From assembly GCA_023515795.1 (NCBI GenBank), contig JALGPX010000098.1:1-44242 (forward strand): DNA of 44,242 nucleotides. The letters are read 5' to 3'. A model generated the notes under the pieces. The model was not told the DNA's origin. It saw only the letters and a list, made by a program, of their open reading frames with translations, and did not search any database. Made by a program: the position numbers and the translations under genes. Below, piece by piece: positions 31,798 through 40,977 of the stretch. The stretch comes from Amoeboaphelidium occidentale. Its lineage: Eukaryota; Aphelidiomycota; Aphelidea. The first letter of the stretch is position 1, and every line of letters begins with the position of its first letter.

Positions 31798-32748
31798 ATG
31801 TACTTTGCCTATACTGTCCTTACCGTCGCTCTATGCGTATCTAATGTATTTACTCAACATGAAAAGGTTGCCAACACCCCAGATGTCTTGGCCTTAATGA
31901 ACAGGTTCAACACTTGTAGATTCCAAACTGTTATGTGCTGCTACACGAAAAGAGCTCCTGAGAAGAGAAAGGGTGAACGCCCTGCTGATAATACTGATGT
32001 TTGTGCTGCTCAGGGTGTTATGACAAATAATGAAGGCGCAACACATTGCCATGGTTTCACTTGGGCTGGTCGTGATAGTAACATGAGTGATGAGAACAAG
32101 AGAAAGCTCTTGAACTACATAAACAATCAAGATCATTTTGCCAAACGTGGTTACTACGATTCTATCGGTGAATACAACAAGTGCGACTGCGTTGAGAACA
32201 TGCCTGTTGTTACTCGTTCCGATTGCTCCGAATTGAATGGTAATAGGAACCCGAAAGCTTGTGATCCAAGAAATCCTAATGGAAGCAAGGCAGGAAGAGG
32301 AAACAACTTGCGTTTCAAGTATTTGTCTCTTGGTGGAAGCCCTACTCTGTTTGACACAAACTTGGTCATGTTTTGCAAGAACAGTCCTAAAGTTCCTCCA
32401 GCGTTACCTGACAGAAGTGGCCCTGGATACGAATCTGCACCTAAGGGCACCACTACCCGTATCAGCACACCAACACCAGTTCCTGGCGCTCCAAACGATG
32501 CAAAGGATTCAAAAGAAAACGAACCTCCAGTTGGAGATATTCCAGAAGGTGATTCAATACCAACAGCTTCTCCAACTCCAACCGGTGTACGTGATTTATC
32601 TGGAGGCTCAGCTACAGTCGCACCTAGTCCAACGTCAGCTCCATTTGCGCCTAGTCCAGCTCCAGCACCAGGTACACCAAATCCAGCGCCAGACCAGCCA
32701 AAACCAGACTGTCCTTTGAGCGGGAAAGACTCTCAACCAAAATACTAA
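31798..32748 (+). CDS. Secreted cysteine-rich protein, paralogue 1
   Basis: The single exon encodes 316 residues with signal peptide MYFAYTVLTVALCVSNVFTQ. The mature N-terminal domain (about 25-205) has ten cysteines in a pattern shared by all three paralogues: NTC, MCCY, DNTDVC, THCHGFTW, YNKCDCVENMPVV, RSDC, KAC and a last Cys (MFCKN). A Pro/Ser/Thr-rich tail follows, ending with an eleventh cysteine (DCPLSGKD). I recall similar Cys-rich CHGF-type extracellular domains in algae and stramenopiles, but cannot verify this. There is no membrane span. A cell-wall or matrix role is inference. It is the first of three tandem copies. Confidence 0.85.
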   Translation: MYFAYTVLTVALCVSNVFTQHEKVANTPDVLALMNRFNTCRFQTVMCCYTKRAPEKRKGERPADNTDVCAAQGVMTNNEGATHCHGFTWAGRDSNMSDENKRKLLNYINNQDHFAKRGYYDSIGEYNKCDCVENMPVVTRSDCSELNGNRNPKACDPRNPNGSKAGRGNNLRFKYLSLGGSPTLFDTNLVMFCKNSPKVPPALPDRSGPGYESAPKGTTTRISTPTPVPGAPNDAKDSKENEPPVGDIPEGDSIPTASPTPTGVRDLSGGSATVAPSPTSAPFAPSPAPAPGTPNPAPDQPKPDCPLSGKDSQPKY

Positions 32749-33240
32749 AGTCTCAAAGAAAGGTTTATTTGTATGCCAGTAATAGCGAATAAAAATATCG
32801 AGTTGAAGGTAGATAGTTGGTTCTCGCGCAAATAGAACTCAGTCACATGCGATATTCTCCCAGCCGCATTCTTCATCGGTTAATTATAAGCACAAGTGCT
32901 TCTCTAGTTACGAGATTCCAGTTGACCTGTTACTTTTTGTGAAGTTATCGCTAGTAAGTGAAGACTAATCGAATTAACTCATAACGCACAACCGTTACGA
33001 CCTCGGGTTTAGACTCTTTGTTGCAAGTGCGTGCTTGTTAAAATCTTCTTTACCTGTCAATATCTCGCGGTGACACTAATTGATTGTGAGACCTGAGCTT
33101 TTATGTGCAAGGTTACGCAACGTGAAAACTTGAAACAGTGACACCTATCAATCAATGGGATTTCAGATAGGGTGTGACACCCAAGACGTAAAAAAAATAT
33201 AAAAGACAGGCCAAGCTGCATATCACTTTCTGTAAGTTAA
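32749..33240 (+). promoter_or_regulatory. Upstream region of cysteine-rich gene 2 with TATA box and GTGACAC repeats
   Basis: The 492-nt gap has no coding sequence. A poly(A)-signal-like AATAAA near 32788 probably ends gene 1. Three copies of GTGACAC occur at 33070-33076, 33138-33144 and 33174-33180; the last lies in a near-palindrome GGTGTGACACC. A strong TATA box, TATAAAAG at 33198-33205, is 43 nt before the ATG at 33241. Confidence 0.6.
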
Positions 33241-34425
33241 ATGTTATTGTCCTATACTTTTTTTGCTATAACTTTGTGTGTTTCTCAAGTTTTTGGTCAA
33301 CAACAAGAAGTTGGAGCTACTCCAGACGTGTTGGCCTTGATGAACAGAATGAATACTTGTAGGTATCAAACTGTCATGTGTTGCTACTCAAGAAGACGTG
33401 TACAGAATGGTGGTGGTCGACCTGCTGATAACACCAATGTTTGCAGAGCTCAAGGTTTTGCAACTGCTTATGAAGGAGCAACTCATTGTCATGGTTTCAC
33501 TTGGGCTGGTATTGATGGTCAAATGTCTGATGCTGATAAGAGAAGGCTACTGGACTACGTTAATACCCAGGACCATTTTGGTCGTCGTGGTTACTATGGA
33601 GCGATTGGAGGCTACAACAAATGTGATTGTGTTGAAAACATGCCTGTTGTCACACGTTCTGATTGTTCTGAATTGAATGGTGCTGCAAATCCTAAAGCTT
33701 GCGATCCTAAAGTCAATGGCAAAAAGAAGGGCAAGGGAAATAATCTTCGTGATAAGTACGAATCACTTGGCGGAAATTCTGCTTTGTTTACTATCAACTT
33801 GGTTGAGTCCTGCAGCAGAGCTCCAAAGAATCCTCCTCCACTTCCTGATGGTGGTAACGGTACCCCTCCAGCTCCTGCTCCTGTGCCTCCACCACCTGTA
33901 ACTCCGCCTCCGCCAGCGACTGAGCCCGATTCTCCTCCTCCACCACCAGTTACCCCTCCGCCACCTGTCACCCCTCCGCCAGTTACTCCTCCACCCCCAG
34001 TCACCCCTCCACCAGTTACCCCTCCGCCACCTGTCACTCCACCACCTTCAGTTCCGCCACCTCCAGTAATTCCTCCTGCTTCATCAACTGCAGGCCCTGC
34101 GTCAACTACTGTTAGTTCGGCTGCACCTCCAGCGATTACTTACGTAGTTCCTCCACCTCCTGCTTCTTCTACTGTAGGTCCTGTTTCAACAGTTGTAAGC
34201 TCTTCAGCTGCACCTCCACCAGTTACTTCTTACGTGGTTCCTCCACCTGCTTCTTCTACTGTAGGTCCTGTTTCAACAGTTGTAAGCTCTTCAGCTGCAC
34301 CTCCACCTGTTGCAAGTTCAACGGCTGCACCTGTTACGTCCGCTCCAGTAACAACAGCAACAAGGATCCCAGATTCTAATTCGTCAACAAGATGTCCATC
34401 CGAAACAAGGACTCCAACGTACTAA
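33241..34425 (+). CDS. Secreted cysteine-rich protein, paralogue 2, with polyproline tail
   Basis: The single exon encodes 394 residues with signal peptide MLLSYTFFAITLCVSQVFGQ. The Cys domain repeats the family pattern: NTCRYQTVMCCYSRR, DNTNVC, THCHGFTWAG, YNKCDCVENMPVVTRSDC, KAC and ESCSRAP. The tail differs: about 70 residues of PPPVTPPP-type polyproline, then Ala/Ser/Val/Pro repeats containing an exact internal duplication, and a final Cys (STRCPSETR). The polyproline resembles plant or algal extensin-type wall proteins in composition only. Its TATA box and spacing match paralogue 3. Confidence 0.87.
   Translation: MLLSYTFFAITLCVSQVFGQQQEVGATPDVLALMNRMNTCRYQTVMCCYSRRRVQNGGGRPADNTNVCRAQGFATAYEGATHCHGFTWAGIDGQMSDADKRRLLDYVNTQDHFGRRGYYGAIGGYNKCDCVENMPVVTRSDCSELNGAANPKACDPKVNGKKKGKGNNLRDKYESLGGNSALFTINLVESCSRAPKNPPPLPDGGNGTPPAPAPVPPPPVTPPPPATEPDSPPPPPVTPPPPVTPPPVTPPPPVTPPPVTPPPPVTPPPSVPPPPVIPPASSTAGPASTTVSSAAPPAITYVVPPPPASSTVGPVSTVVSSSAAPPPVTSYVVPPPASSTVGPVSTVVSSSAAPPPVASSTAAPVTSAPVTTATRIPDSNSSTRCPSETRTPTY
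34161..34307 (+). repeat. In-frame tandem duplication with 87-nt period in the proline-rich tail
   Basis: A 60-nt block at 34161-34220 recurs identically at 34248-34307, a period of 87 nt or 29 codons. It encodes ASSTVGPVSTVVSSSAAPPP twice. Absence of any difference over 60 nt implies a recent event. Confidence 0.85.
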
Positions 34426-34760
34426 ATGTTCCATATGGTAATAAAGAATTTTAGTTATTAACAACAATATTTCAACAAGGTCCGAGTGCAGATACGGTGT
34501 ACCAACCAGCACATCATGGGAGCCTGAGACCATTGCACTCCATATCTCAGGATAAAGCAATTTACAATCGGGTGACTATTGTTTCTTAATTCCACGTGGA
34601 ATCGAACTTGTCTAGTTCATTGTTTAACATCTGATAGGTGAAACCATACCCTGAAACCTGTGTAACCATTCGGTGAATTAGGATGGAGTTAATGTGGGAC
34701 ATGTGAAACGCGAAAAAATATAAAAGGACGCCATTTACTCAGTCCTGGAACTTCATTAGA
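34426..34760 (+). promoter_or_regulatory. Upstream region of cysteine-rich gene 3 with TATA box
   Basis: The 335-nt gap has AATAAA at about 34439, probably the poly(A) signal of paralogue 2. The block at 34686-34705 (GAGTTAATGT then GGGACATGTG) matches the upstream block of paralogue 1 with two differences. TATAAAAG at 34719-34726 lies 42 nt before the ATG. No other gene is seen. Confidence 0.55.
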
Positions 34761-36044
34761 ATGATTTTTAAATCTATTGTATTTGCTTCCACTGTATTTT
34801 TCGCGCAAGTGTTATGCCAACACGAAAACATGGCTGTTACACCTGATGTCTCTGCATTAATGAACAACATGAACAAGTGCAAGTTTCAGACTGTTATGTG
34901 CTGCTACACCAAAAAGACTCAACAAAAGGGCGGTGGTCGTCCAGCTGATAACACCGATGTTTGTATTGCTCAAGGTGTGTTGACAAATGGTAATCAAGAA
35001 GGAGCTACTCACTGTCACGGGTTCACTTGGGCAAGGCGTGACAGTAACATGAGTGATGAGAACAAGAGAAAGCTCTTGAACTATGTAAACAATGTAGATC
35101 ATTTTGGTAAACGTGGTTATTATGATTCAGTTGGTGAGTACAACAAGTGCGATTGTGTAGAAAACATGCCTGTCGTCTCGCGTTCTGATTGCTCTCAATT
35201 AAACGGTAATAGGACTCCGAAAGCATGTGACCCAAGGTTGGCTGATGGTTCAAAAAGAGGTAATGGTAATAACCTGGCTGACAAGTACAGGTCTTTAGAA
35301 GGAAACGCAACATTGTTTGACATTAATCTGGTTGGTAACTGTAACAAGAGTCCAAAGAATCCACCTGCTTTACCTGATAGAAACGCTACTAGTGCAGCAG
35401 TTGATGGTACCGGAAACCTCGGATCAGACGGAGTTAGAACACCTGTATCAGCTGCTCCGTCTCCTGTTTCAACTGATTCTCCTGTTGTTGGTGATATTCC
35501 AGTTACAGACCTCGCAGGCGCTGCACCAGTTGCAGCTCCTCCATCAAACGCAGTTGGTAGTTCGCCGACCAGTAATGCCGACAAGAAAGCGTGCGATGAC
35601 GCGAAGAATCCACCTGTTAATAATCCTCCACTGCCAACTGCTCCGAACGGCGCCTTAGATTTCAAGGGCAACAGTGCAAATGATGGTGCCAAGAAAGATT
35701 CTAAACAGAAAGAACCCAGAAAACCCGATGCTAAAGATTCTGCGCAGTATCAGGTTCCCAATGAGGCCCAGGGTCCTAAAAATGCAACTGGTGTTGCCGG
35801 AAAACAAGATGTGAAGAACAATACAGCTGTCTCGAACGCGCAAAAAGGCCTTGATGTGAGACCATTAGGTGAGAATGTTAACTCTGTCGCTCCCTCCTCC
35901 ACATCTGGACCTAGCCCAACTGTACCAACTCCTGCGAAAGAAACTGCTTTAAATCCGAAACTTCCAGTTGTTTCAAATAATCTTCCTAATGCCGTTGGAC
36001 AAAAGAAGGACTGCCCCAAGAGTGTGCAAGATGGTAAGAAATAG
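34761..36044 (+). CDS. Secreted cysteine-rich protein, paralogue 3
   Basis: The single exon encodes 427 residues with signal peptide MIFKSIVFASTVFFAQVLCQ. The ten-cysteine N-terminal domain matches the family (NKCKFQTVMCCYTKK, DNTDVC, THCHGFTWA, YNKCDCVENMPVVSRSDC, KAC, GNCNKSP). The tail of about 220 residues is rich in Ala, Pro, Asn, Lys and Ser instead of polyproline and has an extra Cys (KKACDDAK); it ends with the conserved late cysteine (KKDCPKSVQDGKK). It shares a 41-nt identical tract with paralogue 1 inside the Cys domain. Its 3' end converges with the kelch-kinase gene, 125 nt apart. Confidence 0.87.
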   Translation: MIFKSIVFASTVFFAQVLCQHENMAVTPDVSALMNNMNKCKFQTVMCCYTKKTQQKGGGRPADNTDVCIAQGVLTNGNQEGATHCHGFTWARRDSNMSDENKRKLLNYVNNVDHFGKRGYYDSVGEYNKCDCVENMPVVSRSDCSQLNGNRTPKACDPRLADGSKRGNGNNLADKYRSLEGNATLFDINLVGNCNKSPKNPPALPDRNATSAAVDGTGNLGSDGVRTPVSAAPSPVSTDSPVVGDIPVTDLAGAAPVAAPPSNAVGSSPTSNADKKACDDAKNPPVNNPPLPTAPNGALDFKGNSANDGAKKDSKQKEPRKPDAKDSAQYQVPNEAQGPKNATGVAGKQDVKNNTAVSNAQKGLDVRPLGENVNSVAPSSTSGPSPTVPTPAKETALNPKLPVVSNNLPNAVGQKKDCPKSVQDGKK

Positions 36045-36169
36045 TTTGTACTTACCATTGTAATATAATGATTTTGTTTTTTAAACTAAGAGACCATCTT
36101 AGGGTGACCAAGAATTTTCTATTACTACTTTGTCTTGCCAAAACAGACAGAACTAGTGATCAATTACTA

Positions 36170-38498
36170 TTAATTGTCTCCGGACCACGGGACTTGCCTT
36201 GAACTTAACTCATAAAGAATTGATCCCCAAGCGTAAACATCTCCAGCTTTGAATGTGTCAGGACTGTCGCTCAGAACAGATTTCGTTTTTTGCCTTTTGA
36301 AAGTTTCAGGAGAAGCATAGGGGAAAGAAAGTCCTCTAATGTTTGCAACATTGAATCCATTAACAACAAGGTTCAAGGAAAGAACCTGAGTAATTCCGAA
36401 ATCTGTCAAAACACAATAAGCAAATCCCTCCTCGTCAATGTCTATCAATACATTGGCTGTTTTGATATCAGAGTGCGAAAGATCGTTTTGATGGAGAGCA
36501 CTTATTCCAGATGCAATATCAAGGATGAAATGAGCAACAAGGCTTTTTGTTATGACATTCTTATCGTTTTGAATGAACTTGTCCAGCGATCCCATCCGAT
36601 GGTATTTCATGAGTATGCTGTAAGACTCCGACCTGCAGTATCCAACCATTTTTGCGATGTTCTTATGGTTTCTAAGCATCGCCATCACACTCAGCTCTTG
36701 CTCAAACAGCTTCATTTGTCTTTCGCTTTGTTTTTGACATGTAGATTGAACCTTTATGCGCTTTACAGCCAGTACATTTCCAAACAATCTAGTCCTATCA
36801 TCAAGAGCATCAGCTAAGTAAACTTCTCCTCCTCCACCTTGAGATAGCTTGGATGTGACTCTGAAACTTGATTTGAAACAGAATCCGTTGTTGTCGATGG
36901 AATTGTTGAGGATAATTCCGCAGATGAGCTGTAAAGGCAAGTTTCAACTGTAGAAACTACATTCGTAACCGTATCAATTAATGTTGTTTTTGGTAAAGTA
37001 ACTGTTGTGGCCTCTAAAGTTGTCGTTTGCATTGTCGTTAGAGTCGTGCTCATTTCAGTAAAAATACTTGCCGAAGTAGACGTGATCTCGGTTGAAGATG
37101 CAACCGAATCTAATTTAGCAAAATCAAGCTTCCAAAGGTCACCATAATCATTACCACTGAAAAGGAAAGCTCCATGCTCAATGAGGAAACTAGCTGAGGC
37201 TGACCTCCATCCTGGCCGATTCTGACCTCCATCCTGGCCGATTCTGACTACTTGAGACTCTATAAGTACCATAGTCTGGAGGATTATACGCACATGCCTC
37301 ATTTATCACCAGTCTCCAACTATAATTTTTCATGCTTAACAACCACTCATTAGAACATTGCATAAATTGGTCATCTATGTTAACGAATTCTCCTCCTTGA
37401 AACAGAATTTGATCATGAGCAGAGTCCACTATCCAAGTCGGGGCATATCGAGACGAAGGATACGCGTAAGCAGAATCTTGTGTGTAGTTACCTTGATCTA
37501 CAGCAAATGGAGAACCAGCTACTAACGCCCACATATTCGCAGTCAAATTGAACATCCAAGTTTCTGCGGATGCTGAGTTAAAGCTCTCCGAATAATCTTT
37601 AACTGGATGAAGACCATAACCTCCAGTAAGAAAGAGATTTCCGTCAGCAGAAACTACTAAAGATGCAGACTGACGGAATCCGGGCGAATTGCGGGAGTCA
37701 AGAGCGCCAAACTTTATAATGCTCGAAAAAGGCGCATTGTTTCGTATTTTCAACAATGTGAAAGTGTTGCTTGAAACACGATATCTCAAAGAGCGTTAGA
37801 GAAATCAACCGCGTTCTCACCGCCAAATATGTAGAACAACTTTGACTTTTGATCGTATGCAAATGCAGCAGCAAAGAGACTACCAATAGTGATGTTCTCA
37901 GAATCAATCAGAATTGCTGTCGATGCGGCAGTGTTAATCGCCATAGAACCTCCTATCCAAGTAAACCTGTTAGTATCAACATCGTAAGACCATCTATCAT
38001 TCAAGCGTCCTCTTTTTGTGCTGTTAGAATAGCCCATACCACCAAACAGGAAGAATTTTCTCATTTCCGTATCATAAAAGTTCATGAAATCATCACGGGA
38101 CCCAGGATAAACAAAATCGTTTGTATCACCAATAGCCGTGTACACGCCCGGATTGTTAAACGTATTGCTCCCATGGATCCATGTCCACGCAGATGAAGCA
38201 TCTCTAGAAAAGTCGCATTTCCACATATCGTTTGTTCTTGAGTACACATAATCCGTTCCTACGTAACTGTAACCACCAAAGACGTGAGCAGAATTGGTCT
38301 GATCATCTACAAACAGCGATGATTTAAAGGAAACCTTGATCCAACCTGTGAAGTTCCTTGAAACAAACCTTTGGCTGATGGCCAAATAACCCCTGAATTT
38401 ACATTGCTGCCACCCCACCATGTCCAATTATACGGAGTCACCGCTTCAGCTACTGATGGTGCTACCAGAAGGATGGACAAGAACAACATTGGGTTCAT
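36170..38498 (-). CDS. Kelch-kinase gene with intact catalytic motifs but broken frame (possible pseudogene)
   Basis: The ATG at 38498 starts signal peptide MNPMLFLSILLVAPSVAEAV and the first kelch motif (YNWTWWGGSN). Kelch-like repeats follow to about 37125 (AHVFGGYSYV, KFFLFGGMG, KLFYIFGGEN, LFLTGGYG). The frame changes near 38340 (short intron of unclear ends), breaks at a TGA at 37788-37786 where one base seems missing, and breaks again at a 22-bp tandem duplication (37201-37244). After a Thr/Ser-rich linker, a 32-nt intron (36960-36929) leads into a kinase domain: SQGGGGEVYLA, AVKRIKV, FEQELSVM, SHSDIKTANVLI, LTDFGIT, YASPETF, DVYAWGSILYE. Catalytic Asp, Asn and DFG Asp are present. The protein stops at RQVPWSGDN, missing the last helices. 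No membrane span is found between ectodomain and kinase. The breaks may be real decay or sequence errors in a working gene. Confidence 0.7.
37201..37244 (-). repeat. 22-bp tandem duplication that shifts the frame of the kelch-kinase gene
   Basis: The 22-bp unit at 37201-37222 is repeated exactly at 37223-37244. Because 22 is not a multiple of three, the second copy shifts the frame. With one copy, the minus strand reads on as NRPGWRSASASFLIEHG, a normal kelch repeat. On the minus strand the unit contains AG followed by GT. Confidence 0.9.
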
Positions 38499-38790
38499 TT
38501 CTAAAAATAGAACACTTCTAGGGTGTGATTCACTAGCACCACATGCGATGAACTAAAATTGATGTATACATCAAATAAATTGCTCGGTATTGTGCTTTTC
38601 ATGCAAAATGATCAACGAAAAGACTTCGCAATTCGTAGTCGCGCGATCACAAACCAAAGCTCAATACACAGAATCATCCTGATGCGACTTCGGACTACCG
38701 CTAACCATGACTTTCTTCAGACTATCATCAGCTGCCCCTACCTCCTTTCTGGTCATGATCACGAGGCATTTGTGGAATTGCGACACCAGA
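38499..38790. other. Intergenic stretch between the kelch-kinase gene and the Fanzor element
   Basis: In these 292 nt I see no convincing gene or repeat. It must contain the kelch-kinase promoter and the 3' end of the Fanzor element. Confidence 0.4.
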
Positions 38791-39114
38791 CTAGTTTCTC
38801 CTACGAAACGCCTCCGGCCTTTCACCACCATTGGCATTCATGTATAAGGCAACTCTTCTGATGTTTCTTGCACCATTCACATCAAGATTCCAGCGGGTCC
38901 AGCAGTTGGGATTGTTACAACTCTTGATCGACCAGATATCGGATTGAACAAACACATTATCACACAATGAGCACAGTTTGCTCGTTCTGAATTCAGGGAC
39001 TAATCTGCTTCTTGTTCTTCTTTTAACTCATGAAACGAGTGCTTGTTTGGAGTAGGAGGATGTCCTCTGGAGTTGTGACTGAAACCTCCACCACAATAAG
39101 CAATCACAACATCT

Positions 39115-39753
39115 TCAGCACCAGCAGCAAGCTCCTTATATAAAGTATCATACGCCTTCTGTAGTTTAATTTGCGTCTTCCACCAGAGTCTTCTCCAACG
39201 CATCTCCCTGAAGAACCTAAGAAACTCATCGCGATATTCCAAAACATGTAACAAGTGTGTAATGTAACCATCTGTATTAGAACAGCACGGTGTTGGAGTT
39301 AAAGTAATCGCCATATGCCTGTCACGATCAGCTGTTATCCAAGTGTTTGCCTTCTTGGTAGAGTATCTAGTCCCTGATATCTCTTGCCAGCGACTGTTTG
39401 AACATTCCAAAACATCAGCAGCGGTATTCCCAGNTCAGCACCAGCAGCAAGCTCCTTATATAAAGTATCATACACCTTTTGTCGTTTAATTTGCGTCTTC
39501 CACCAGAGTCTTCTCCAACGCATCTCCCTGAAGAACCCAAGAAACTCATCGCGATATTCCAAAACATGTAACAAGTGTGTAATGTAATCATCTGTGTTAT
39601 AACGGCACGTTGCTGGAGTTAAAGTAATCGCCATATGCCTGTCACGATCAGCTGTTATCCAAGTGTTTGCCTTCTTGGTAGAGTATCTAGTCCCTGATAT
39701 CTCTTGCCAGCGACTGTTCGAACATTCCAAAACATCAGCAGCGGTATTTCCAG
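39115..39753. repeat. Two diverged 319-bp copies of Fanzor sequence joined by one n
   Basis: 39115-39433 and 39435-39753 align end to end with scattered substitutions, and the n at 39434 sits exactly at the joint. On the minus strand both encode the stretch around RWQEISGTRYSTKKANTWIT. This looks like a scaffold join across non-identical overlapping contigs, not a biological tandem repeat. Confidence 0.85.
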
Positions 39754-39824
39754 ACACAGCGACATACAGAGAGTTCCTTCCCGGGTCCAAAGCAACCACG
39801 CGAGTCTGATCTCCAATTTTAAAC

Positions 39825-40181
39825 GGTATAAACTCCCCCTCATAGTTGTAACCCCAATCATTGATCTCCGATCTCTCAAACTGTTTCATGTTATGCTGGT
39901 GATATTCAACACCATTAGTGGAAATAGGGAAACCAAAACTCTTTGTAGCCGTAGTGAGTTTGTCTACGTTGAATGCTCGGCGCCACCATTCNAGAGGTAT
40001 AAATTCTCCCTCATAGTTGTAACCCCAATCATTGATCTCCGATCTCTCAAACTGTTTCATATTATGCTGGTGATATTCAACACNGCTGATGATACTCGAC
40101 ACCATTAGTAGAGACAGAGAAACCAAAACGCTTTGTATCCGTAGTGAGTTTGTCTACGTTGAATGCTCGGCGCCACCATTC
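39825..40181. repeat. Interleaved short copies around n at 39992 and 40084
   Basis: 39825-39912 repeats as 39996-40083, and 39895-39991 repeats as 40085-40181. The n's mark the joints. All copies belong to the Fanzor region just N-terminal to RuvC-I. Confidence 0.8.
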
Positions 40182-40385
40182 TATAGCATTAACTCTGAAA
40201 ACCACTTTATCTCTAGGAACCACAATCCCAATATTCTCAGAAGTCATAAGATCATGCAGAGCGTCAGTATCAATCAGTGTAAACTTCTGTTTAAAGGAAC
40301 TGTTGGGAATGAGACTAAACAATCTCAAACCTCTCCCGTGTTTCCCATTCTCCAAGCGGTTCTGAGCATTTTGCTCGTAATTATT

Positions 40386-40977
40386 AACAAAAGTTTTCAA
40401 GAGCGTAGACATCGGTTTCAAGTATGTCCACCAAAATGCTTTAAGAGAGTACTCATCCAAAGGCTGATTATTCGGAATAATTCTCAGTTTTTCGTAGTAA
40501 TGATTAATTCGATCATATATCAGATTCAGTTGCTCCGGAGTGACCGCCTCAATGATGTTTAGCGGAATAGCGTAGAATCCGTCGTCCTCTTCAGTTCGTG
40601 TGATGTCATTCATTGCTACTGTAACTACATGGTTAAAATCATCTGCACTCAAGAAAGCCCTCAATTGTTTACCAAAATTCNTAACAAAAGTTTTCAAGAG
40701 CGTAGACATCGGTTTCAAGTATGTCCACCAAAATGCTTTAAGAGAATCCTCATCCAAAGGCTGATTATTCGGAATAATTCTCAGTTATTCGTAGTAATCA
40801 TTAATTCGATCATATATCAGATTCAGTTGCTCCGGAGTGACCGCCTCAATAATGTTAAGCGGTATAGCGTAAAAGCCTTCGTCCTCTTCCGCTTGTGTGA
40901 TGTCATTCATTGCTACTGTAACTACATGGTTAAAATCATCTGCACTCAAGAAAGCCCTCAATTGTTTACCAAAATTC
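40386..40977. repeat. Two diverged copies of about 295 bp around n at 40681
   Basis: The blocks before and after the n at 40681 encode the same Fanzor segment (FGKQLRAFLSADDFNHVVTV) with several substitutions; one copy has a stop where the other has Lys. Confidence 0.85.

Noticed and set aside
33612..34037. Minus-strand Gly-rich open frame (GGGVTGGGVTGGG)
   Set aside because: It is the reverse complement of the polyproline tail of cysteine-rich paralogue 2; no start context or family support.
36290..36817. Plus-strand open frame of 175 codons opposite the kinase domain
   Set aside because: It mirrors a region with complete kinase motifs on the minus strand and has no recognisable features.
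39335..40757. Taking the Fanzor open frames across the n's as one long protein
   Set aside because: The same segments appear twice on either side of each n, so the concatenated length is an assembly product.
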